64,000 nucleotides of DNA, taken from positions 185,255 to 249,254 of the forward strand of contig NZ_RZNJ01000002.1 of assembly GCF_003994485.1 (NCBI RefSeq). Direction: 5' to 3'. How positions within the stretch are numbered: the first letter of the stretch is position 1; every line of letters starts with the position of its first letter. Both the position numbers and the translations under genes were made by a program. The DNA is from Arsenicitalea aurantiaca. GTDB taxonomy: Bacteria; Pseudomonadota; Alphaproteobacteria; Rhizobiales; Devosiaceae. Positions 32,762-41,888 of this stretch are shown piece by piece. A model generated the notes under the pieces. That model did no database searches. It was not told where the DNA came from and saw only the letters and a program-made list of their open reading frames with translations.

Positions 32762-35431
32762 TTATTGCAGGGTAGCGACGTCCCTCAACGCCGCCGGTGA
32801 AAGCGCGGAGCCCAACAGGGTCAGGGACCCGCCGGACACCAGGGTGACGGGAGCAAAGCCGATCCCGTCAGTGTGCTTGTCGTGTTCGAGCGTCTCTCCA
32901 GTGTGTAGCCGCACGGTTTCGCAGCCATCGGGGACACGAAGCCGGGCCAGCGTGAGTGAGCCGTCGGCGACCGCGATGGTGAGCGCGCCTTCGGTGAGCT
33001 CGACCGTGCCCCAGGCCGAGCCGCACGACCAGAAACTGCGGAAGCGGTCGCCATGCCTGACCAGCGGGGCAAAGCCCATCGACTTGTCGCGCGCATCGAA
33101 ACTGAAGCCGGACAAAGTGGGCACCGCCCCCCAGCTCGCCATGGAGCGGGCATAGTTCGAGCCGCACTCGATCTCGTTCCACGGGTTGCGCTTGGCGCCG
33201 TCGTAATGGTCGCGCACAGCGGCGAACACCTCGGCGCCCTGTGCGATCATCCCGTTCTGGTAGAGCGCCCCGCCAAAACTGTACTCGAAGCCGTGCATGG
33301 TCTCCTGCGCATAGGGCACGGGCACGGCCGGCCGGCGGGCCTGCTCGGGATAGTCGCTGATCACCGTGCCGGCCTCGCCCCGCGCGCTGAACACGCGGCA
33401 GGGATTAAACACCGCGCCGAAATCGGGCTTGAAATTATGCGCGTAGATGGCGTCGAGCGCGGACCGGACCTGGTCGCGATCGAAGATCTCGCCGAGCCCA
33501 TAGAGATCGGCGTGCCACTGGGCGAGCACCTGGTCGATGAGGCACGCCTCGCCGGCCTGGTATTTGAGCTCGCCATGCTCCTCGCTCCAGTAGAGGTCAT
33601 AGATGTTGGCGCCTGCGAGCCGCCGGGATTTGCGGCCGTCGATATAGGGATCGAGCGTGCTCCGATCGTTGAGGTCGACCTTCTGGACGAAGTACTCGCC
33701 GTTGAACAGGTGCTCGCGCATCCAGCTGCGGCCCTTTTCAAAGAGCGCGGAATAGTCCTCCGCGGTCTCGTTGTCGCCGAGGTGGCGGCCCATTTCGGAA
33801 GCGGCCTTCAGCGCGCCGAGATAAAAGCCCGTGAGCCAGCTATTGGGGCCGAAGAGCTCCATGTCGAGCGTGTGGTGCTGGCGCCCCCATAGCACGCCCG
33901 TCCGCTCGCGGTCCCACCGATCGGGATTTTCCGGGCTCCACGCATATTCGATCGACCGCTTGACCCGGGGCCATAGCCGGGCGAGCCACTCATCATCGCC
34001 CGACATCTTCCAGTCCCAGTAGAGCTTCATGACGTTGCCGAACTGGCCATCGGCGCAGGGGCTTTCGGTCCGGGTGTCGGTGCCGAGCGGCAGCGGCATG
34101 CGGAAGCTCATCCCGCCCGCTTCGTCCATGTTATAGGTGTAATCGAGTTCGCGCATCGAGCGCGCGAGGGCGGGAAACAGGAAGGGCACGGCCTGCTGGT
34201 AGTTCCAGACATGGGTGCAGCTCCCTTCGCAACTGCCGACATCGGGCCAGAGCCCTTCCCAGCCATAGAGCGAGCCATCGGTCAGCCGGGCGACGGTCGG
34301 GCTCTTGAGGATGCTGAGATTGGCGACCGCGGCATCAAGGCTCGCCGCGGGCAGAGTCGAGCCGTAGATGGCGTCGCGGAAGCGCTCGGTCATACCAGTC
34401 AGCTCGTCCCAGCGCTGCAATGCCTCGATGGCGACGGCCTCGGCGCCCGGCCATTCGGTCGCGTACCAGTTGGGCCAGGTGGCGCCGGGGGCAGGGGGCT
34501 CGGTGAAGTGCCAGTACTGGGAGACCCAGTACTTTTCGAAATTGGGCACGTACCACGCGATGACGAAGCGCACGGTGCGGCTTTCGCCTGCCGGCACGGT
34601 GATATGGGCGGCCTGCAGGCTATGGTCGCGGTCGCGCGGCATGCCGCCAGCGTCGTAGTCGGGCACGCTGGTGCGGTCGCGAAACCGGCCGGGGGCGGTG
34701 AAATCGTTCCAGTAGACCTGTAGCGCATCGAACCAGAGGCCGCGGAAGAGATAGGTCTGCCTGCTGGTCTCGGCAGCGTCAGTGGCGATGACGAGTTCTG
34801 TGCGGCGCGGGCTGCCGTCCGCTTCGCGCGGCGTCGTCACCGATACGCCATTGATCCCGTCTTGCCCGAATGGTTTGGCGGCGGTCGGCTGTACGGGGCC
34901 GTGGCCGAGGACGCCAGCGATGGAATAGTCTATCGGCGCATCCGACGTGTTGGTCACCGTGATGGCGAACATCGCGGCCGGCAGGCTTGAATCGCGCTCG
35001 TTGAGCGGGATCAGCGGATTGAACGCCTCTATGCGTACGACGCCGGGGAAGGCGGGATCCGAGAGCATGAGCGCGCTGACTGGAAACCGGCCCTCGAATT
35101 CGGCATGGCCGAAATGCGGGACGCCCGCGAGGGAATCGCGGCGCGCGCCAGCACCGAACCCGCGGGCCCATTCGGCACGATAGTCGCCGGTGAGATCGCC
35201 GGTGAAGGGGCCGTTGAGGACCCGCGCGTCGAGCACGTCGCCCTGCCGTTCGGCCTTGATGGCGAAGTGGGAAAAGCCGTTTCCGATGCCCTTGGCGGGG
35301 CGATTGAAGATCTCCCAATCGACGAGCCGGCCAGCGCCCGAAAAGCCAATCGACCCCGTGCCGATGCCGCCCAGGGGGAAGGAAATGTGCTTGAGCTGGT
35401 CGCCGGTGTAGATGAAGCGTGGGTTGGACAT
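32762..35431 (-). CDS. GH116 family glycosidase (GBA2-like), paralogue A
   Basis: An 889-residue cytosolic enzyme of the GBA2/beta-glucosidase-xylosidase family. The N-terminal beta domain opens ISFPLGGIGTGSIGFSGAGR, LVDWEIFNRPAKG; the catalytic alpha/alpha barrel begins near residue 380. By comparison with SSO1353-type enzymes the nucleophile should be Glu402 (SCEGSCTHVWNYQQA) and the acid/base Asp523 (HHTLDMELFGPNSW). No signal peptide is present, so the substrate must enter the cell. ATG at 35431 follows GAGA; the longer frame to 35503 runs through the promoter region. Its gene heads the operon with the CUT1 transporter and is divergent from paralogue B. Specificity (beta-glucoside, xyloside or glucosyl lipid) is not decided. 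Confidence 0.88.
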   Translation of the reverse strand: MSNPRFIYTGDQLKHISFPLGGIGTGSIGFSGAGRLVDWEIFNRPAKGIGNGFSHFAIKAERQGDVLDARVLNGPFTGDLTGDYRAEWARGFGAGARRDSLAGVPHFGHAEFEGRFPVSALMLSDPAFPGVVRIEAFNPLIPLNERDSSLPAAMFAITVTNTSDAPIDYSIAGVLGHGPVQPTAAKPFGQDGINGVSVTTPREADGSPRRTELVIATDAAETSRQTYLFRGLWFDALQVYWNDFTAPGRFRDRTSVPDYDAGGMPRDRDHSLQAAHITVPAGESRTVRFVIAWYVPNFEKYWVSQYWHFTEPPAPGATWPNWYATEWPGAEAVAIEALQRWDELTGMTERFRDAIYGSTLPAASLDAAVANLSILKSPTVARLTDGSLYGWEGLWPDVGSCEGSCTHVWNYQQAVPFLFPALARSMRELDYTYNMDEAGGMSFRMPLPLGTDTRTESPCADGQFGNVMKLYWDWKMSGDDEWLARLWPRVKRSIEYAWSPENPDRWDRERTGVLWGRQHHTLDMELFGPNSWLTGFYLGALKAASEMGRHLGDNETAEDYSALFEKGRSWMREHLFNGEYFVQKVDLNDRSTLDPYIDGRKSRRLAGANIYDLYWSEEHGELKYQAGEACLIDQVLAQWHADLYGLGEIFDRDQVRSALDAIYAHNFKPDFGAVFNPCRVFSARGEAGTVISDYPEQARRPAVPVPYAQETMHGFEYSFGGALYQNGMIAQGAEVFAAVRDHYDGAKRNPWNEIECGSNYARSMASWGAVPTLSGFSFDARDKSMGFAPLVRHGDRFRSFWSCGSAWGTVELTEGALTIAVADGSLTLARLRVPDGCETVRLHTGETLEHDKHTDGIGFAPVTLVSGGSLTLLGSALSPAALRDVATLQ

Positions 35432-35487
35432 GGCGGTCTCGACGGCAGCTGAAGGGATCGGTCTCCAACAGTTAGCGCCCGCCGCCG

Positions 35488-35528
35488 GACATTGCGTCCA
35501 CATAAGTCTTATGGACTTTTGTCCACAA
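35488..35528. promoter_or_regulatory. GTCC half-site cluster between the two GH116 genes
   Basis: GTCCACA occurs at 35497-35503 and again at 35522-35528, 25 bases apart, with an inverted TATGGAC at 35511-35517 and an inverted GGAC at 35488-35491. CATAAG-T-CTTATG (35502-35514) is a near-palindrome within it. Such repeated half-sites in a 131-base divergent promoter region are good candidates for binding by the AraC regulator encoded at 38281. Confidence 0.5.
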
Positions 35529-35562
35529 ATTTGCCCTTTACTCGCCTAACGATGAACGGCGA

Positions 35563-38268
35563 ATGCCGAGGGTGGAGGCAGGTATCGAAACGGCGCTGGA
35601 ACAGCCGCCCCATATTTATGAGGGCGAACGGACGGCCGCGATCTCCTTTCCGCTGGGTGGTATCGGTACGGGCTCGATCGGGCTCTCCGGGGCAGGCAGG
35701 CTGGTCGATTGGGAGATCTTCAATCGTCCCGCGAAGGGGAGCCTCAACGCGCTCTCCCACTTCGCCGTGCGCGCAGAGGCGGAAGGCCGCGTGCTCGATG
35801 CGCGCATGCTCAACGGCCCCTATCGCGACAGCGCCATGGGGAGCCTTGTCGGCGAGGCCTATCGCAGCTTCGGCTTCGGGGCGCGGCGCGGCTCGCTCGT
35901 CGGCATGCCTCATTTTGCCCGATGCGGATTTGATGGACGGTTCCCGGTGGCCGGGCTCGATTTCTCCGATCCCCATTTCCCCGGCTCGGTGGGCATGACC
36001 GCTTTTAACCCGTTCATCCCGAGCAATGAGCGCGATTCCGGTCTGCCTGCGGCCATGTTCGAGGTACGATTCACGAACCCCCTCCACATGCCGGTGACCT
36101 ACAGCCTCGTGGCGGTGCTCGGGCACGACATGCCCGGCCAGCCCATGGCGCAGCTGGTCGAGGCGCCGGGCTTTCGCGGCATTATGGTGCATGACGGGGA
36201 CACTCCGGGCGACGACCCTGAGTTCGCGCAATTGCTGGTCGCGACCGACGCGGATCAGACCAGCCGGCAGAGCTATCTTTATCGCGGGCTCTGGTACGAC
36301 GCGCTCGAGGTTTACTGGAACGATCTCAATCGTCCTGGACCCTTCAGTGAGCGGGTCTATCCCACCCGCGACGACCGCGGCGGCATGATCCGGGATCGTG
36401 ACGGCTCGCTCCAGGCAGCGCACCTGACGCTCGCGCCCGGCGAGACCGGCACGCTGCGCATGCTACTCGCCTGGTACGTGCCAAATTTTCAGAAATACTG
36501 GGTCTCTCCCGTCTGGCACTTCACTGAGCCCTCGATGGCCAGCGGACGCTGGAAAAACTGGTACGCCACCGAATGGAGCGGCGTCGAAGAGGTGGCCACC
36601 GAGGCATTTGCGCGCTGGGGCGATCTGCGCGCGCAAACGATCGCTTTTCGCGACGCGCTTTATGGCTCGACGCTGCCCTGGCCGTTCCTGGACGCGGCCG
36701 GCGCGAACCTCTCTACGCTCAAATCGCCCACCGTGCTGCGGCTCGAGGACGGCACGCTCTACGGCTGGGAAGGGTGCCACCCCAAGGCGGGCAGCTGCGA
36801 GGGCACCTGCACCCATGTGTGGAATTACCAGCAGGCGTTCGCCTATCTCTTCCCGCGCCTGTCGCGAACGATCCGCGACGCCGACTACGCCTATAATATC
36901 GACGAGAAGGGCGAGATGAGCTTTCGGCTCGGCGTGCCGCTGGGCACTCGGCTGAAAACCGAGCGCGCCTGCGCGGATGGGCAGTTCGGCAATGTGATGC
37001 TCGTCTATCGGGACTGGAAGCTCTGTGGCGACAGCGAGTGGCTGGCGCGCCTGTGGCCTGCAATCAGGCGCTCGATCGAATACGCCTGGAGCCCCGACAA
37101 CGCGGATCAGTGGGACCCCGACCGGACGGGGATCCTCCACGGCCGCCAGCACCATACGCTCGACATGGAGCTCTTCGGCCCCAATGCCTGGCTCTCGGGC
37201 TATTATGTCGGCGCGCTGGCCGCGGCGGCGGAGATGGGCGAGGCGCTGGGCGATGCCGAATTCGCCACTCTCTGCCGGTCGCTGGCGGATGCCGGCCGGG
37301 AGCACATCGACCGCTACCTCTTCAACGGTAGCCATTTCATCCACCAGATCGATCTCTCCGACAAATCGATCCTGCAGCCTTATCGCCAGGCCGAGCGCTC
37401 GCGGCGGCTGCTCGGCGCGGGCATCGAGAATCTTTACTGGAGCGCCGAGCACAACCAGATCAAATACCAGCTCGGCGAGGCCTGCTTCATCGACCAGCTC
37501 GCCAGCCAATGGCATGCCGGGCTCTACGGCCTGCAGCCTATCTTTGCCCGCGACAAGGCGATCTCGGCCCTGCGCGCGATCCGCGCCAACAATTATGTCG
37601 ATGCGCTGGGCCGCATCGCCAATTCAGGGCGGGTCTTCGGCTATGGCGAGGAGGCGGGGACCATCGCTGTAGCCTGGGCCGATTCCGTCCCGAGGCCTTT
37701 GCTCAACATCCCCTACGCGCAGGAAACCCTGCATGGGATGGAGTACGCGCTGGGCACGACGTTGCTGCAATACGGGCTGGTGGAAGATGCCATCGCCACC
37801 TTCAAGGCCGTGCGCGACCGCTACGACGGTACGCTGCGCAATCCCTGGAGCGAGATGGAGTGCGGATCGAACTACGCCCGCTCGATGGCGAGCTGGGGCA
37901 TCGTGCCCGCGGCTTCGGGCTTTCATGTCGACGCCCCGCGCGGCGAGATCGGCTTTTCACCAAGGATCGCGATGGGCGGCCGGTTCCGCAGCGTCTGGTC
38001 TTTGGACGAGGCGTGGGGGGAGGTCGAGTTCGAGAACGGCGCCTGCACCCTGCGGGTAATGCATGGCGCGCTGACGCTCTCTGCGCTGCGATTGACGCTG
38101 GGCGGTGGGGCAGGGATCGTTCGGCGCAATGGCGAGGGCGTGCCCGCTCGGTTCGAGATTGGCCGGGTGGCGTTCGGGCCGATCACGCTGGGCGCGGGGG
38201 ACCGGCTCGAAATCAAGGCTGACGATCTGACGCTGGAGGATGCGACAGATCTCGAGACGAGGGCATGA
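35563..38268 (+). CDS. GH116 family glycosidase (GBA2-like), paralogue B
   Basis: A 901-residue cytosolic GH116 enzyme sharing long identical blocks with paralogue A (ISFPLGGIGTGSIGLSGAGR, LVDWEIFNRPAKG) and the same catalytic layout: presumed nucleophile Glu413 (SCEGTCTHVWNYQQA) and acid/base Asp534 (HHTLDMELFGPNAW). The Glu-to-Asp distance, 121 residues, equals that in paralogue A. The two clearly arose by duplication and may cleave different linkages of one substrate. ATG at 35563 lacks a good ribosome site, so the start is uncertain by a few codons. It is followed after 12 bases by the AraC gene. Confidence 0.88.
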   Translation: MPRVEAGIETALEQPPHIYEGERTAAISFPLGGIGTGSIGLSGAGRLVDWEIFNRPAKGSLNALSHFAVRAEAEGRVLDARMLNGPYRDSAMGSLVGEAYRSFGFGARRGSLVGMPHFARCGFDGRFPVAGLDFSDPHFPGSVGMTAFNPFIPSNERDSGLPAAMFEVRFTNPLHMPVTYSLVAVLGHDMPGQPMAQLVEAPGFRGIMVHDGDTPGDDPEFAQLLVATDADQTSRQSYLYRGLWYDALEVYWNDLNRPGPFSERVYPTRDDRGGMIRDRDGSLQAAHLTLAPGETGTLRMLLAWYVPNFQKYWVSPVWHFTEPSMASGRWKNWYATEWSGVEEVATEAFARWGDLRAQTIAFRDALYGSTLPWPFLDAAGANLSTLKSPTVLRLEDGTLYGWEGCHPKAGSCEGTCTHVWNYQQAFAYLFPRLSRTIRDADYAYNIDEKGEMSFRLGVPLGTRLKTERACADGQFGNVMLVYRDWKLCGDSEWLARLWPAIRRSIEYAWSPDNADQWDPDRTGILHGRQHHTLDMELFGPNAWLSGYYVGALAAAAEMGEALGDAEFATLCRSLADAGREHIDRYLFNGSHFIHQIDLSDKSILQPYRQAERSRRLLGAGIENLYWSAEHNQIKYQLGEACFIDQLASQWHAGLYGLQPIFARDKAISALRAIRANNYVDALGRIANSGRVFGYGEEAGTIAVAWADSVPRPLLNIPYAQETLHGMEYALGTTLLQYGLVEDAIATFKAVRDRYDGTLRNPWSEMECGSNYARSMASWGIVPAASGFHVDAPRGEIGFSPRIAMGGRFRSVWSLDEAWGEVEFENGACTLRVMHGALTLSALRLTLGGGAGIVRRNGEGVPARFEIGRVAFGPITLGAGDRLEIKADDLTLEDATDLETRA

Positions 38269-38280
38269 GGAGGAGAGTGA

Positions 38281-39174
38281 ATGCACGGATCGCAATTGTT
38301 CGGCCAGCAGCCGACCTTCAGCGGCGCTGATTTCGCGGCGACCGAGATCGCCTATTTCGGCTATGTCCAGTTTCGGAGCGCCGTAGCAACGTCGGACAGC
38401 TGGGAGCGCCATGAGGGGATGGAACTCGTCCTCGTCAGAAGCGGGGAGGCTTGCTGGGAGTTGCCCGACAACCGTCTGCTGCGCGTCAGCGGTGGGCACG
38501 GCGTGCTGTTTCCGCCCCATCACCGGCACCGCATCGTCAATGGCGTCTACACGCCTTGCCAGCTCTTCTGGGCCGAATTCCACCCTCAGGAAGCGGCGGT
38601 GGAAAATGCTCGCCTGATTCCCGCCGAGGACATCGCGGCGGTCTACGAACTCGCGCGCCTGCCGACCTCGCCGATCCGATTCGACGATTCGCTGATGCGC
38701 AATCTGGGCGCGCTTTGCGGGCTGCTTTCGGACGATGACGTGCTGTTGGGCTCGCGGATGCTCAATGCCGAGATTCGCGCCAAGATCTACGCGCTGTTTA
38801 TTGATTTCTGGAAGATGCTGTCGGATGAGCGATCGACGCGTGCAGTCAGCCCGATCGTCCGCAATGCCGAACTGCTGCTGCAGGAGGAGATGGACCGCGA
38901 CGAGGACATCGACACCATCTCGCGCCGGCTCGGCTGCCGCAAGAGCTACCTCTACCAGCTGTTCCGGCAGGAAGTAGGCATGGCGCCGAACGACTATCGC
39001 CAGCGTCTACGCATCAAGCGCAGTTGCGACCAACTGGCCCAAACCGACGCCCACATCACCGACATCGCCATGCACATGGGCTATTCGAGCTCGCAATACT
39101 TCTCCCGAGTGTTCAAGAAATATGTCGGTGTAACGCCCAAATCCTACCGCGCCTGGTCCCGAGGGCAGGCGTGA
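38281..39174 (+). CDS. AraC family transcriptional regulator
   Basis: A 297-residue regulator with an N-terminal cupin-type effector domain (MELVLVRSGEACWELPDNRL, GGHGVLFPPHHRHRIVNG) and two C-terminal helix-turn-helix motifs: DIDTISRRLGCRKSYLYQLF and ITDIAMHMGYSSSQYFSRVF, ending in KKYVGVTPKSYRAW. The start follows GAGGAGGAGAG. Cotranscription with GH116 paralogue B, and the repeated half-sites in the divergent promoter region, make it the probable activator of both GH116 transcripts in response to a sugar ligand bound in the cupin domain. Confidence 0.93.
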   Translation: MHGSQLFGQQPTFSGADFAATEIAYFGYVQFRSAVATSDSWERHEGMELVLVRSGEACWELPDNRLLRVSGGHGVLFPPHHRHRIVNGVYTPCQLFWAEFHPQEAAVENARLIPAEDIAAVYELARLPTSPIRFDDSLMRNLGALCGLLSDDDVLLGSRMLNAEIRAKIYALFIDFWKMLSDERSTRAVSPIVRNAELLLQEEMDRDEDIDTISRRLGCRKSYLYQLFRQEVGMAPNDYRQRLRIKRSCDQLAQTDAHITDIAMHMGYSSSQYFSRVFKKYVGVTPKSYRAWSRGQA

Positions 39175-39211
39175 CCGTCGACTTAGCTAAGACTTGGAGC
39201 AATAGTGCACT

Positions 39212-39286
39212 TGGTACGCCCAAGGGGAATCGAACCCCTGTTCCCGCCGTGAGAGGGCGGTGTCCTGACCGCTAGACGATGGGCGC
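39212..39286 (-). tRNA. tRNA-Glu (anticodon CTC)
   Basis: A 75-nucleotide cloverleaf on the minus strand. The acceptor stem GCGCCCA pairs with TGGGCGT (one G-T pair), the anticodon stem CCGCC/GGCGG holds loop CTCTCAC (anticodon CTC), and the T arm reads AGGGGTTCGATTCCCCT. The 3' CCA is encoded in the DNA. Confidence 0.97.
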
Positions 39287-39345
39287 GGATCAAGTTCATG
39301 CCGGTTTACCCGGCTTCATGTGGCGCCTTTCGAAGGAAAGGCAAG

Positions 39346-39420
39346 TGGTACGCCCAAGGGGAATCGAACCCCTGTTCCCGCCGTGAAAGGGCGGTGTCCT
39401 GACCGCTAGACGATGGGCGC
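39346..39420 (-). tRNA. tRNA-Glu (anticodon TTC)
   Basis: Same sequence as the neighbouring tRNA-Glu except in the anticodon loop, CTTTCAC, giving anticodon TTC; CCA is encoded. It lies 59 bases upstream of the CTC gene on the same strand, so both probably share one precursor. The spacer holds a small hairpin, GCCTTTC/GAAAGGC (39325-39342). Confidence 0.97.
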
Positions 39421-39556
39421 CTAGACCTGGATCGCGCTTGGCGCTCCCGTCATAGGCCGGTGGGGCACGCCCCGTCGGCTTGGGGGTTCGTATAAAAGCG
39501 TTGCGCGTGCATGGCAAGTGCTTTTGGTCGGTTTTCGTGATTGCCGGGGAGGCGGC

Positions 39557-40018
39557 TCAGCACCCCCCGAACGTTATCGGCCCGCGTCGCCCCGCCGGGC
39601 GGTCGCGCACGTCGATATGGATGAACCGCTGCCCCGGATAACATCCGAGCCCACCCACCACGTCGAGCCGTCGCGCAAACGCGATGAGCTGGTTCTTGGG
39701 CACGCCGGGAATGAAGAAATCAGCCGCCATGCACTTCATGTGATAGCTGTTCTCCGCGCCATTCACCGACCCGTTGTAGAACGGATCGCGAAAGCCCGAA
39801 TTCATCACGATGCGCTTGCCGAAATGCCCCTCGAACTCCCAGATCGCCAGCCGGAGCTTCGGCGTCAGGCAGAACGTGTTCACCCGATCATGGGCGACGT
39901 AGACACCAAGGTGCTGCTTGTAGTTCCGATACGGGTCGCCTGCCCCGGCAAACAGCGCCATGGGCAGGCATCCCGCCAGTGTGACCGCCGCGATGACGGC
40001 GGTGATAATCGTCTTCAT
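39557..40018 (-). CDS. Peptidase M15-like lipoprotein
   Basis: A 153-residue exported protein of the M15 D,D-/L,D-carboxypeptidase fold (M15A/DUF882-like). MKTIITAVIAAVTLAGC is a lipoprotein signal with lipobox LAGC. The zinc signature SxHxxxxAAD appears in ENSYHMKCMAADFFIPG, with a later His in RFIHIDVRDRPAG. GKRIVMNSGFRDPFYNGSVN is the usual substrate-loop segment. It may trim peptidoglycan peptides in the periplasm. ATG at 40018, after GGAAG, is chosen over 40057 because it places the signal at the terminus. No operon partner. Confidence 0.8.
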   Translation of the reverse strand: MKTIITAVIAAVTLAGCLPMALFAGAGDPYRNYKQHLGVYVAHDRVNTFCLTPKLRLAIWEFEGHFGKRIVMNSGFRDPFYNGSVNGAENSYHMKCMAADFFIPGVPKNQLIAFARRLDVVGGLGCYPGQRFIHIDVRDRPAGRRGPITFGGC

Positions 40019-40154
40019 CAGCCACTTCCCAGCCCCCAAGCTGATGCTGGAATGCATCAGTCCATGCCAGGTCTTCGGTGACTGCTAAAATACGATCGGT
40101 TTCGTGAACCTGAGGCTAACCCGTCTGGTTAACCGGCCGTAAACCCTGCAGTTT

Positions 40155-40574
40155 TCACCAGCTGCCGGTGTTTTGCATGGATGCCCACGGCTCGGCCGGC
40201 GCAAGGGCCTCGCCCTTTTGAAGGATCTCGACCGAGATGTTGTCGGGCGATTTGACGAAGGCCATCCGCCCGTCCCGCGGCGGGCGATTGATGGTGATCC
40301 CCTGGTCGGACAGGTGCTGGCAATAGGCGTAGATATCGTCCACCTCATAGGCCAGATGCCCAAAATTCCGCCCGCCCGTATAGACCTCCGGATCCCAGTT
40401 ATAGGTCAGCTCCACCTCGCCGCCCGCGTCGCCGGGCGCGCTGAGGAAGATCAGCGTGTAGCGGCCTTTCTCGTTTTCATGGCGCCGGGTCTCCTCGAGC
40501 CCGAGGCCGTCGCAGTAGAATTTGAGGCTGGCATCCACATCGGTGACGCGAACCATGGTGTGCAGGAATTTCAT
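40155..40574 (-). CDS. gloA: Lactoylglutathione lyase (glyoxalase I)
   Basis: A 139-residue vicinal-oxygen-chelate enzyme that converts the methylglyoxal-glutathione hemithioacetal to S-lactoylglutathione. The metal ligands His5, Glu55 (VELTYNWD), His73 (FGHLAYEVDDIYA) and Glu116 (ISVEILQK) all sit where E. coli GloA has His5, Glu56, His74 and Glu122. MVRVTDVDASLKFY and SPDNISVEI are family signatures. It is the short bacterial type with the usual size. No linked glyoxalase II is seen. Confidence 0.94.
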   Translation of the reverse strand: MKFLHTMVRVTDVDASLKFYCDGLGLEETRRHENEKGRYTLIFLSAPGDAGGEVELTYNWDPEVYTGGRNFGHLAYEVDDIYAYCQHLSDQGITINRPPRDGRMAFVKSPDNISVEILQKGEALAPAEPWASMQNTGSW

Positions 40575-40787
40575 GGACTTACCTGTTCTGTTTGGAATGG
40601 AGCTTCCGCTTGGAGCCTAGCAGCCGCGGCCCGACTGGGGCAATCATGTCACGGTCTGAAATTGTGTTAAGAAAGCGGCAAGAAATCTCTGGGCGCGCCT
40701 TAACTTCCAGCGATGAATCGGCCAAAGTGCGGCAAGAGTGTGAAGTACCTCGCCGGCGGCGGGGCGTGAGTTCGAAAAGGCAGAGGC

Positions 40788-41396
40788 ATGGGGGCCAACG
40801 ATAGAGGGAATGGCGATGAGCCGGCAGGGCTCTCGGGCCAGCCGATGAGCCATACCGACACCGGCAATGGCGCGGAGCTCGACGCGGTCGAGGTCACCGG
40901 CACCATCAAATGGTTCGACGTGTCCAAGGGCTTCGGCTTCATCGTCCCCGATGATGGCCGGCCCGACGTGCTGCTGCACGTCACCTGCCTGCGCCGCGAC
41001 GGCTACCAGACGGCCTATGAGGGCGCGCGCGTCGTCTGCGAGGCCCTGAGCCGGCGCGGCGGGCTGCAGGCCTTCCGCATCCTCTCCATGGACGAATCGA
41101 CGGCCCGCCATCCCGCGCAGATGCCGCCCGCCCGCACCCATGTCACGGTCGAGCCAACGAGCCGGCTCGAGCGGCTCGAGGTGAAGTGGTTCAACCGCAT
41201 TCGCGGCTTCGGCTTCCTCTCGGCCGGTGACGGGGCGCCCGACGTCTTCGTCCACATGGAAACGCTGCGCCGCTTCGGCATCACCGAGCTTCGGCCCGGC
41301 CAGCATGTGCTGGTGCGCTACGGCACCGGCCCCAAGGGCCTTATGGTCGCCGAAATCCGGCCCGATGGTTGGGGCGACGCGCCTTCCTCCCACTAG
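40788..41396 (+). CDS. Tandem cold-shock-domain protein
   Basis: A 202-residue protein with two nucleic-acid-binding cold-shock domains. Domain 1 (about 37-105): [19 protein letters not shown] with [10 protein letters not shown]; domain 2 (about 130-195): [19 protein letters not shown] with [13 protein letters not shown]. Both RNP1 (KGFGFI/RGFGFL) and RNP2 motifs are intact. Such two-domain forms are common in alphaproteobacteria, where they act as RNA chaperones. The first 30 residues are a Gly/Asn-rich tail. It is followed after 10 bases by the DUF192 gene, so the two may be cotranscribed. The 213-base upstream region shows no clear promoter. Confidence 0.92.
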   Translation: MGANDRGNGDEPAGLSGQPMSHTDTGNGAELDAVEVTGTIKWFDVSKGFGFIVPDDGRPDVLLHVTCLRRDGYQTAYEGARVVCEALSRRGGLQAFRILSMDESTARHPAQMPPARTHVTVEPTSRLERLEVKWFNRIRGFGFLSAGDGAPDVFVHMETLRRFGITELRPGQHVLVRYGTGPKGLMVAEIRPDGWGDAPSSH

Positions 41397-41406
41397 GGTC
41401 TTATCC

Positions 41407-41886
41407 ATGTTCCTCGCCTCGTCCCGCATCCACCAGGCCAGCCGGGCCGTGGGCCTTCTCCTCGCGATGGCGATCGCCACCGCGCCTCTTGCGGCGTGCA
41501 GCGACGAGGAGAGCCGCCTCGTCATCCACACCGCCACCGGCGAGCACGTCTTCGAGGTCGAGGTCGTCGACACCCAGGAGACGCGGGCGCAGGGGCTGAT
41601 GTTCGTTCAGGAGCTCGGTCCCGATGAAGGCATGCTCTTCGATTTTCTCGACGAGCGCCCCGTGTCGTTCTGGATGCGCAACACCTTCATCCCGCTTGAC
41701 ATGATCTTCGTGGGCGCCGACGGCATCGTGCGCAACGTTCACGTCAATGCCGTCCCGCACGATCCGACGTCCATTCCCTCCGATGGCCCGGTGCAGTTCG
41801 TGCTGGAAATTCCCGGCGGCCGTTCGGTCGAAATCGGGCTCGAGGCAGGCGATCGGCTCGAGCACGCTCGGATCGAGGCGGACTGA
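41407..41886 (+). CDS. DUF192 exported protein
   Basis: A 159-residue DUF192 protein with a lipoprotein-like signal (LLLAMAIATAPLAAC). The mature part has VVDTQETRAQGLMFVQELGP, GMLFDFLDERPVSFWMRNTF, IPLDMIFVGADGIVRNVHVN and FVLEIPGGRSVEIGLEAGDR, the complete domain of about 120 residues. The family is widespread; its biochemical role is not known. ATG at 41407 is used although the frame remains open upstream inside the cold-shock gene. It commonly follows a cold-shock gene in rhizobia. Confidence 0.9.
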   Translation: MFLASSRIHQASRAVGLLLAMAIATAPLAACSDEESRLVIHTATGEHVFEVEVVDTQETRAQGLMFVQELGPDEGMLFDFLDERPVSFWMRNTFIPLDMIFVGADGIVRNVHVNAVPHDPTSIPSDGPVQFVLEIPGGRSVEIGLEAGDRLEHARIEAD

Positions 41887-41888
41887 GC

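Noticed and set aside
39286-39300. TGATCC near the tRNA-Glu genes as an RpoE site
   Set aside because: No suitable -10 at 18 bases, and a six-base match alone is expected by chance in 64 kb.
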